Source: Onchocerca volvulus
Lineage: Eukaryota > Nematoda > Chromadorea > Rhabditida > Onchocercidae
Assembly (NCBI GenBank): GCA_000499405.2
Contig: HG738140.1
Location: 9,079,560 to 9,143,559, forward strand
Reading direction: 5' to 3'
DNA length: 64,000 bases
Part shown: positions 54,292 through 64,000 of the stretch, piece after piece
Layout of the letters: the number at the start of each line of letters is the position of its first letter
Position numbering within the stretch: position 1 is the first letter of the stretch
Notes under the pieces: generated by a model
The model's input: only the letters and a program-made list of their open reading frames with translations
What the model was told of the DNA's origin: nothing
Databases searched by the model: none
Translations under genes and position numbers: made by a program

Positions 54292-57200
54292 GTAAGAAAA
54301 CAATAACCGACAAGCAAACAATCATCTATCAGGGAGCTTCAATTTTATGATACTTCAAAAGAGAAACAAAGCACCCTATATTAAAGGTTACAGAAAGAAA
54401 TATTAGCTTCTTATTATAAAAATCTAAAAACTTTACCAAAAATCAATCAATAAACACATCTTGTTGCATTGTTTGCTTTTGTTCAGCTAAGTTTAATTAT
54501 TTCACCGTATATTTGATTACAAATTAATACGTTAATGAATTAGATCGAAAAACCAATTGATAAGCCTGTCCTTATGAAAGCAGTACTGTTGGCTTCATTT
54601 TCTCGCCAGTGAAGTTTTCAAATGCAATAAATTATTCATAAAGCAATGAAGATTGCTTGTTCCATAAATATTAAAATGATTCATGTGATTGTGATAAATG
54701 TGGAATGTTTGTTATTTGCCTAGCATTAATAGAACAAATAATGGATTCAATATTCTGCTTACATGTATGTTTGTATATTGTCAGATAGCCTCATAAAATC
54801 ATTTGTTGACTTCAACAAAAAGTTTACAGTTGAGAACTGGAAATTTCTTGAAATAGCAGTGCATTGAAATATTGCTGATAAAATGGTTGAAACTTTTGTG
54901 ATCTCTGGTTAAGCGATGCAAAAAAGTAGGCAATCTTGAAACTGGCCTAAACAACGTTTTATAACGTACCAACGCACAATGCATTGCTTAATAAATCTGA
55001 AGACTTGAATATCAAAAAAATCATCGAGTGAATCTATAGTTTGTTCTTTCATAACTGATATAGAGGTTTCCGAATATTTCAGAATTGACTTTATGTAGAA
55101 TTATCGAATCAAATTAAATGAGAAAACTTTTGAAATTCCATTTTGAAAAGAACGAACAAGCTTGATGTTTAAAATTGCTCAACATAGTGAGGTATTATTT
55201 CATTAGATAAAAGCATAGATAAACGAAATCTTCTGAAAAAATCGCTCTCGTTGATTCATTAGTGATATTAAAAAACCATTTTCGAACAATTTTAGTGCTA
55301 TCTTTTCATATTCCCTCTTCAAAATTGATTCAAAAAATGCATGAGAAAAGTAAGCAACAGACGCGGAAAAATCTTTTGTTAATGCTGTGAAAGTTTTTTA
55401 AATATCTCAAGTACAAATCTTGAAAAATGAATAATTTTTTTCAGTATTTTCGCATTTATATTACTGATGCATGAATGATTTTTATCATACTAAGTATTTT
55501 TGATAGCGACATGTCTTTTCAATTTTATCTAAGAATTAAAATAACGTAAAAAAAACGTTGGAGCACAGCGCTCGAATAAGTATCATGCATTAAAATTACT
55601 TGGTATTTGAAAATAAGCTGATCTTTGAACATTCAAAATATTCTTTCAGAATTTTTTTTCTCGAAACTATATAGTTATCATTGGAAATTCTTCAAAATCC
55701 TCAAGAAATTCTCATGTGTGATAATTTTAAATTCACACTTTGATCAAATTTGTCTTAAATTTTGAAATAGCATTTGAATCATAAATGCACAGTGAAAGAG
55801 GGTCGCATTTCGTTTTTTTACATAAAGGAAATTTTCAATTACTCTATCACTAGTGTTCCGAGGTTTCTTATCGAGAAATACATTAGAATTCAAAATGAGC
55901 TTAGATTCCCAGAAAGAACTTCTCTGCCATGTGGAAAGTTTTTTTTTTAAATTATGTTAATTATGTTAATTTTTCAATTATGTCAATCAAGAAAATTTAT
56001 TTCTATATCAATTTCATTATAGTAATACTAATTAGTTGCTTAATGATGTTTCACAGCTATGATATAACTAAACGGGTATTACTTCACTCATTCATACCAA
56101 ATTTTTTTTAATTAGAGATATTATATTATAAATAATATTTCTGAAAGCAAATGTTAAATTCCAATAAAATTCATTGGATGTTTTAGATTTATTGAAAGAG
56201 GAGTATTATCAACTAAATTTAAAAATTTCAAAGAAAAATCTTATTTGTATTAAAATTTGATAAAGATCTAAATTCATTTAATTTATTAGCAAGCTTGAAT
56301 AAATATGTTTTGAAACAGTTCGTAATCTAATAATTGTTAATTCAATCTTTAATGCATTCAGAAATTCTGAAGATTCTTATTTCCATGGGCGGTAAAACAA
56401 AATGATGAATTGATAGATTGTATTCCTGGAAATATCCTTTGCACTTTAACATATCCTTGAAAAAAATTTCAGCAATTTTATGAAATTCGCAAAGAAATGT
56501 TTGAGGGCAGAAAAATTATTTCAGCAAATCATTTTCTTTGTGAATAATTCCCACTATAAGTTCATTGTGATACATAATTGTAGTTAGGATGTAATTCATA
56601 AACCATTCGAAAGAATACCAAATAATTTATCAAACTCTAAATAACTAATCCTCTCCAATTAAATTCCAAAACTTCTCAAAGATGTTGTTTGCATCATTTA
56701 AAAGACGAGTATCGGCTGCATATGCAATTGTAGACCGCTCATTTCTCGAAAAATTCTGCAATCTTCAAAGAAATTTCACAGGAGTTAGATTGTATAATTA
56801 TGCAATAAGAAAAGTGAAGTAAGTTCGTAATAGGTGAGAATAATTCTCTGATCATTCAGAATTGTCTATCTAGAATCGAGAAAATACGAAATGTTGGAAG
56901 GAAAATCAAATTTTGTTGAAAAAATAACGATCAAAAGGAGAAGCCACCATTTTCTACTGTACAATTATGCAAAGTAGGAAAGCATGGAAAAATGGGGAAG
57001 TGAAATAGCGATTACGAACTGTTGACATCATATGGAGACGATTTCTTGAAAAGAAACTTCAAATTTGAATGATTTGTTTATTATTAAATTCACTTAGCAA
57101 AGTTTTTTGTTAATTAGAATCATATGAAGCAAATTAATGAAAAATCGATTTCCTCTAATTTATTTAAAATTTCAAAAACAAGTTGAATTTCTTAAATTTT

Positions 57201-60200
57201 ATTTCAAATTTTGGAAAAAAATTCCAAAACAAAGCACAAAATGTATTTTTTTCACCTTTTTAAAAATTTTTAATCTTTTTTGAAAACAATTTCATGGTCA
57301 TCATTACTCATTCTAAACAAAAATGTAACAGCTGGAAATTCATAATATTAGTCATGATAAAGATCTTTTAAGCATGCTTTTCAGTGAAGAAGATGTGGAG
57401 GAAAGCAGAAATTGATAATGAAATATAGATAGATTTTTTCCAGAATTACTTCAAAACAAATGTTTTTTTGTTCTTCATGATTTCTGTTTGCTCAAAACCA
57501 ATCTTCCTAGTCACGACAAGATTGTTTTCAGGTTAAAATGCAAAGACAATGCCAAAATATTCTCTTTTTCTCATAATATTACTGGAATAACGATTTATTC
57601 TAAGACCAATTTAAGCCTTACAATCTATCCAGTAGCCATTCTTTCGTCTATTTGAAAACGAGCCATTATACTGAATTTACTATAAAAATCCCAATATGCA
57701 ATCATTCATGCAAAAAAAAAAAAAATAACAGTCATTTACCACATCCAATGGCCCAATAAACGTAGTAACTTTAAAAAAAAATATCCAAATTTATATCGAA
57801 TAAAACTTGTTTAAAGTCATACTGAAAATTCAAATTTTTAACAGAGGCACGTGTGTCGCTCATATCACATTTTGCATCGAATAAAACCTTGGAGTTTTTC
57901 CCGTATTTTGACGAAAAGATAGAAAGATAGCTAGTACACTGATGCTATCATGAACTTCAAATCAATTTTGAAATTTTTGGCTCGTCGCTTCCGAAGATGA
58001 GAAGTAATTCGTTAGAATACGAGTTTGCAATGTGAAAATTTTCTTTCAAGTTTGTTCGTTTCAACATATTCTTTTCCATTTACTAAAACTCAATGAAACT
58101 TGGCAACATTCACTACTAGTAGAACATTGAGAACTAAGATGTTTCATGCAAGTTCGTTAACCGATAATTAAATTTGGTATTGCTCGGAAAGAAGGAATGA
58201 ACAAAGTGTCTGCATTTGTCATTTTCGCTAAACAACAAATGAGGATTGAGGGACGAAGGATATTTGAATGAAAAGATGGAAAATGATGTTCGTGGAGGTT
58301 ACAACAGCTGATAATTCAACCTTGAAAGCCTGCCAATGACTTTCTTTAAAGGAGATAGGAAACATCACCATTACTGTATTCTTATTATCATCATTTTATG
58401 ATATCAATAACTGTTCGTCCATATTCTTATCGGTATTAAACAACAATAACGATAGTGCACTCCATCATGTAAACTTTGAAATGATATTTCAAATAAGACA
58501 CAATAATATAATGTTTTAAAACAGATTAGTTTTCTATCATTGAGCGATAATTTAATAAAAGAGCATGAATAAATTCAATAACCGAAAATGAGTAAAGTTA
58601 ATCTGAATCTATTTATATTTACGAAAAGATTAACAGCTGTTACTTATTAAAATTAATTATCAAAGATTAGAATCAATTGTTAAAATCTTCAAGGCGTTTA
58701 CTTTCAACTTTCAAACAAAAAGGTACAGAAATGCTTGTATGCTGAGTACGTTAAATTTTTTTTTTTGGATGTTTGAAGGGAAAATGATTCAATGCAAAAT
58801 GTTATGGTGTAAATTTACAGTAATGGCTTCAACAAATAAGATATCCCTAGCAAATTTCGAGTCAAAATTGTGTGATCATCATTGAAGGATTCAGTGATGA
58901 CCAAAAAGTGAATCTGAATAATGAATCAAAAATTCTTGATTTTGCTTCACGATACCACATTCTATTTATGCATTTAGTAAGAATAATGTTCAGAATTTGC
59001 CGTCCTTCTCGTTAATTGAAATGAATATATTTGGCAAATAATTCTTGTGTATTATTTCATATTAGAACAGATTCTGATGTGCTCAAATTTTCATTAAAAT
59101 TAATTCAGTTATCCACCAATTCTGTTATATCACTTTCTGCCTTTGATTTTTTCCATTCAAGTATAGATTCTCTACGATAATGTGAAAAGTGCATATGTAT
59201 TAAATTCTTTCTTAAAAAACTTTTTCTTACCTTTTTCTCTCAATGTACTAGTTCTTTTCTTATCACAATTATTGTCATCATTGATAACTGCTGACATTGT
59301 CATAGACACAAATGCTCGCCACTTGAACGTGTTAATTCTTTTTCTAACTCCCTGAATTCCCACTTTATCCAATATTTTTTGCGAAAAATTTTAGCTGAAA
59401 ATCTTCCTCCATTATTTTTTTCTTTTTCTTTCATTTCTTTTGTAGAAATTTCGTTGTTAGAAATTCCTTGTTTATTCTTGATGTTTGAATATTTCTATAA
59501 AAATTAGAGGGACAAATTCTTATCATTACCCAATCTAACAAGATTTTATACACATGTGAATGCATGTTGCATTTAAAAATGGCTTGATCGATAAATTGTT
59601 CCAAGCATTGGATTGAAATTTCTTCCAGATACATCAATAAATTCATTGCATTTGATCAGTTCGGTAATTTGATACAATTAATGTTCCGATTAAAATATCA
59701 ATTTGAGTAAAAATATTATTTCTAATGATCAGAAAAGTCAACGATGTTGATTGTTTCTTCAGCCTGCTTACTTTCTTTGATTACTAGAATCATTTCATAT
59801 TTGAAGAAACATCGTAATTACACATATGAGAAGAGTGTTTATTTCCCACTCATATTTTTGTTATAACTTGATATTTTCACAGATGGATGGATATATTAAA
59901 TTATTACGCTAGCCTTTACAACCTTGTAATATTTTTAAATCTATTACTCTTTTGTAGCGTATAATGCTTGAAAATCGAAACACTGATTTATTTGAGCATT
60001 TGTAATTGATCATCATCCTTTTATTATTATCGATTAGCTTCACCTGTATAATTGCGATGTGTCATTTAATGAAAGTTATTTGCGGTATACAATTAAGCCA
60101 CTAAATCAGTCAACTAATGAAATGTCTGTTAGTTTGATGTATTTTCATATTTTGTAAAATTTCAAAAATGTTTGCAATTTGATTCATATTATCATAGAGA

Positions 60201-60989
60201 TTAAGCAACATTCCATCGTCTCTCCTTTCCTTCTCCTTCTTCCCCCCCACCACTCTGCACAGGATATTATTAGTTTAGCATAAATCATCGATTCCATTAG
60301 AAAGATAGACGGAATTTCTATGCTCAAACTAATGTATAAAAATAAAAAAAAGCAATAACTACGACTGAATTCATTAGTAGCTAATATATGAGAATCGGAA
60401 TTAAAGCTCAAATATGCGACACAACAAATTTCTGATTATTCATTGCCTATTTATGCTCTCTGTATGTGCATTGCATTAAAGTATAAAAATAATTGATGAG
60501 CTGGAAGGCAATTCCAGTGAAGACAAGTCATATCTCCGGACAGTTCATAACTTTAGAAAGTTGTCAGTGCTGCTAGCAATGTTTTGATGTTTAAATGATT
60601 ACAAGGAAATTTGATCATCTGCTATTTTTTTAATGCTTTCTAAAGAGTTTTTTCAGATTCTTCAGCAAATGGCCCCTGAAAGACTACATGTCACATGTTT
60701 TATTCCAGTTTCATAGTATTATCAGAAAAAAACGATAAAAAGAAATCACTAAAAATACCCCAAAGTCAAGAATACTTATCATTCCATTATTTCTTTTTCT
60801 CTTCCCAACTTTTCCATCTTCTACCTCACATGTCATAATATTTCTCACTTTCTCCTCCCTTTCTCTCAATCAATCTATATATTATAAACACACACTCATT
60901 CATTTACTACTCATTCTTCATCCTCCATCTTTTGTTTCTTTATTTTTCTCCAGTGTGGCGGAGTGGTTCTTCTGACCGGATGCAATAGT

Positions 60990-60997
60990 TGACGTCA
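60990..60997. promoter_or_regulatory. perfect CRE palindrome (TGACGTCA)
   Basis: An eight-base CREB/ATF consensus site, about 1.6 kb upstream of the DB-module gene and just before the 61183 open frame, within a somewhat GC-richer patch. A single site can occur by chance. Confidence 0.3.
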
Positions 60998-61182
60998 CTT
61001 TTGACAAAACTTCCTTCAAAGGAAGGAAGTGGTATTTCTAAACTGACTTCCTACCATCCTCCGTTCAAGATTCTTTTAATTTCAAAGGGAAGCTTTGTTT
61101 CTTGCCGTTTGCTCTAGAATGGACATTTGATTTTACGAGAAGAAATCGCACGGCAATCAATTATCTTACGTATATCAACAAC

Positions 61183-61497
61183 ATGCCTACGACACTAGTC
61201 GGAATGTTGGTGACACATACACAAGAAGATAATATGTCCTCACTAACGATAGTTCGTAATATTTCGGAACTAATACAGTCGAAAGTGATGGAAGACCAGA
61301 AGAGAGCAATATATGAAGAAAAAAATATTAAGGAAAAAATGAATATTAGGAAAGAAAAAGAGAAATGTTGGGATGAAAAAATGTTCGCGCAAAATTTCTC
61401 ATTTAAAATCTTTAATTTTCAGTTCTGCCACTCTGTCGATTCATTTCAGAAACTTCAAACTTTCTCATTTAAAATTCCAAAGCAAGCAGTACATTAG
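61183..61497 (+). CDS. candidate unassigned open frame (104 codons)
   Basis: First in-frame ATG at 61183 (MPTTLVGMLVTHTQEDN...); the frame is open further upstream to about 61100. The middle is charged and coiled-coil-like (many K and E); the C-terminal part contains a duplicated FSFKI motif. No known domain. Longest uninterrupted frame in the 45-62 kb spacer, but composition may explain it. Confidence 0.22.
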   Translation: MPTTLVGMLVTHTQEDNMSSLTIVRNISELIQSKVMEDQKRAIYEEKNIKEKMNIRKEKEKCWDEKMFAQNFSFKIFNFQFCHSVDSFQKLQTFSFKIPKQAVH

Positions 61498-62581
61498 TTA
61501 GCTCATAGCCTTTCAATGGCTGCCTAGGAGTTGAACTCGCCTCGTACGCAAAACAAATTACAAGTTACTTCAAAGTTTTTATATATTACATTTGCACTTT
61601 GCCCTGCAGAAAAGGCACATTCGTAAGAAAAATATGTTAAATTTGTTCGTATTTCTATCTGTTGCAATTTTTTATACTCATAAGCAATGGGAAATTTTCC
61701 ATGAAATTAGAATGAGAGAGATTAAGTCAAGTTTCAAATTCCATAATGAAATTTAGAATGCTCCTTTTTTTTTGCGCATTGGTGATATCTGCGAAGTTCT
61801 GTTAATAATATGAATAAATATTTTAAATATATTGAATTAATTTTGTCGCTTTTCTTGTCATAGAAATTTCGTGACAAAAAAATTCGGAACAAAGAAAAAA
61901 GGAGTTTAATTAACTGGCTTCATAAGCTTTGCTGGAAAAAATTGAACAGTTTTAGAAATTCCTAATTTATTTACGGGCACATTGTATTTTCCATGGAAGC
62001 AGTATTTTTAAATTTAAAACTTCAGAGTTGTTTATCTGAGCTTAGATAAATAGAAATAATAATTTTCGTGATTTCCGATTATCTTGTTGATATTTTCCAA
62101 ACAGTGATCATCTGGTTTGATTTAAAATGTAATCGAACTTAAGAAAAAAAGAATTATGTAACGATAACAAGATTTTTTGAAAAATGAATAATCCAAATAT
62201 TAACAATGCATTTCTTACAACTACAGGTTTTAAAAATCACAAAAACATTGCTTTTATTCAAGAAGTCGACTTAGTATTACAACTGATTTGTCCATATCAC
62301 TACTAATGACCATTATCAGATCATCATATCTCGTAGCAATTGGATTATTATACCAACAGCACCAGAATGACAATCCTTATAATTCACTTCTTCATTCTGT
62401 CATCTCGAGAAAGAAGATGTTTACATCTAAACTACGATAGTGTGGCCCATTTTTCCGAAATCGAGAATGAAGAAGAATGAAATGAAAGGAAAGAATGAAA
62501 CGCTCAACGATATCTCGTTGTAAATGTTGTGGCGTTGTTTGCAACAGCTACTGAGCAGTAGAACGAATTGTCATCATCAGC

Positions 62582-64000
62582 ATGTCACATCATATTTTTC
62601 ATTATCACTACTCCATCCTCTTCGGCTATTTCTATTTCATTATGCCTGGATTGAGTCTGTTGTCGCAGACAGAAGTGGCTAAATTATGTCCAAGGGAAAG
62701 GGCTTTTTGTTTAATAAAAGCTTTACAGGTAAATTCTTCCATTGGAAATCGACTAAACTGCACATTCATTCAACGTCAAATATAGTCATTTTTCTAATCA
62801 ATGCTTAGATTACAAGACATATTTGCTCAGTTGTGTTCTTTATGAGAATTAGAGGCGAAGATTTCCATCCTCAGTAAGCTCATTGTCAGTAATACTGATT
62901 GAAAAGTTTTTTTTTCTCATCATTGATATTTTAGTCATTGCTGGAAGAATTTTTGACTTGAAACTACATTTGTTGTATTTCAATTAGCAATAGTTATCTA
63001 TGATTTATGATTATAAATTATCTTTGTTGTAATATCATAGGGTCAGTGCTATGGCAACAGTGTGAAAGCAGAAACTTTGAAACGAACATGTTCATGCGCT
63101 TGTGATGCCGTACATTTCGATCGGATTCAATCATGCTGCAGAACGGTCGGTCGACAAGAAATGGAATTTTGCTTGCCGCTGTGTAGATACAATACTACTT
63201 TGGACGAGGTCAGTTTTATTTGGTGATAAATTCTTATCAAATATTTCTCATACATTCTATTATTGATCTGATAGTCTCTAATGACTGAAATAGTCTTAAA
63301 AGACGATGACATTCTTTGTTTACTGATATTAAGCCACAGTTAAGTGTTTGCCTCTTGTTTTATTTATATTACACTAATTTTTCTTTTTAATGAGGTCACG
63401 AAGCAGCACTCCGTAAGATCACATAGTATACTCTGGGAATTCCTTTGATAGTTTTCATATTCGTAGCAGTTGATCGACATACTGAACGCTATACTGTCTG
63501 GATCTATGGGAATTCATGGAAGAAATCAAAAGCATAATAAAAAATGTGACTGTAATTGAAAGAATTAACAACTAATGTTTGAAAAAATATTTAGCTCAAT
63601 ACGGGTTTGGGCTATAAATGTGTTTCCCAACTAACTATATGGGCCTACTGCGCTGCTGATGTTACGGATAATACAGCATGCTGCGAGCAAAGAGGTTTTT
63701 TCTTTGTTTTTATTCATTTTATGAATCTTGAAAAACAAGTAATTGTTGAAATGATGAATTGATTTAATTCATTTGTTAAACAACTATCGGATTTATTTCT
63801 CAAAATCTCTTCTTTTTAATTCCATCTTTTTTCTCTTTTCTTTCTTTTTTTTTTTTTTTATTTGAGAAAACCACTTATCTGATGCTTTGTGAATGAAATT
63901 TTCAACAAAGTAATGCTAAATTAATTTTAAAGTTTCGTAGTTAACTATTCAAAGAATTTTAGATCAAAAAATGTTGCTAAGCCCGTCCATGTCAAGCGAT
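62582..64000 (+). CDS. secreted cysteine-rich DB-module protein (5' part, continues past the window)
   Basis: DB modules are cysteine-rich domains common in nematode extracellular proteins, alone or beside Ig-type domains; their molecular role is not established. Exons 62582-62728, 63041-63208 and 63595-63694 join in phase; a following exon may begin at 63963. The start is the first ATG, giving an aromatic hydrophobic N-terminus (HYHYSILFGYFYFIMPGLSL) that could be a signal peptide. The second exon encodes GQCYGNS, CSCAC, FDRIQSCCRTVG, EFCLPLCRY; the third encodes KCVSQLTIWAYCAAD and TACCEQR. The spacing CC-x10-C-x3-C, then C and CC, is the DB pattern. The final cysteines should lie beyond 63694 and were not confirmed. 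Splice sites: gtaaat, gtcagt and gttttt donors; atcatag and atttag acceptors. Confidence 0.8.

Larger units (their letters stand above)
44864..62581. other. long spacer upstream of shank and of the DB-module gene
   Basis: About 17.7 kb between two divergently transcribed genes, so it should contain both promoters. No known protein is recognised. Contents: TA microsatellite (47968-48008), 48-base A run (49615-49662), 21-bp tandem repeat (51197-51250), ATT/AGT-rich simple sequence (about 53748-53880), a GC-richer open patch (54121-54291), a CRE-like site (60990-60997) and a 104-codon open frame (61183-61497). No RNA gene was found by eye. Confidence 0.5.

Noticed and set aside
60953..61000. tRNA-like words (ggcggagtggttcttctgac)
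   Set aside because: Only a D-arm-like word is present; no matching acceptor stem, anticodon arm or B-box follows.

Overview
The window is AT-rich (roughly seven bases in ten by eye) nuclear DNA from a nematode. The case rests on four points. Exons are small and the acceptors are of the ttttcag/tttcag type. The SHANK homologue has ankyrin repeats, PDZ and SAM but no SH3, as in Caenorhabditis SHN-1. A nematode-typical DB-module gene is present. The genes include spermidine synthase, Disabled and ING types. Introns of several hundred bases and simple-repeat-rich spacers would suit a filarial or other spirurid worm, but that assignment is inference.

Layout. 690-2685 (+) holds the last three exons of an ING-family PHD-finger gene, probably ING3-like, whose 5' part lies before the window. 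6737-9192 (+) is a complete spermidine synthase gene of eight exons. 13469-17660 (-) is a Disabled (DAB-1) adaptor with an N-terminal PTB domain and a DPF/NPF-rich tail. 29367-44815 (-) is a complete SHANK scaffold gene. I could join 23 exons with consistent phase into a 1219-residue frame carrying SPN, ankyrin, PDZ, proline-rich and SAM parts. 62582-64000 (+) is the start of a cysteine-rich secreted DB-module protein that runs off the window.

The spacers are gene-poor: 2.7-6.1, 9.2-13.5, 17.7-29.4 and 44.9-62.6 kb. They contain microsatellites, minisatellites, a composite satellite at 25.6-27.1 kb built from a longer block and 32-bp monomers, an interspersed repeat family (one copy at 5.2 kb, two head to tail in a SHANK intron), two hairpin-forming inverted repeats, and several exon-like open patches I could not identify.

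The genes do not form an operon: strands differ and gaps are kilobases long. ING acts on chromatin, spermidine synthase in polyamine synthesis, DAB-1 in cargo sorting with clathrin, and SHANK in membrane-associated scaffolding. Most notable for a second look are two GC-AG introns (spermidine synthase and SHANK), one DAB-1 exon whose only phase-compatible acceptor ends in AT rather than AG, and the composite satellite. I found no clear evidence of an undescribed multi-gene system.
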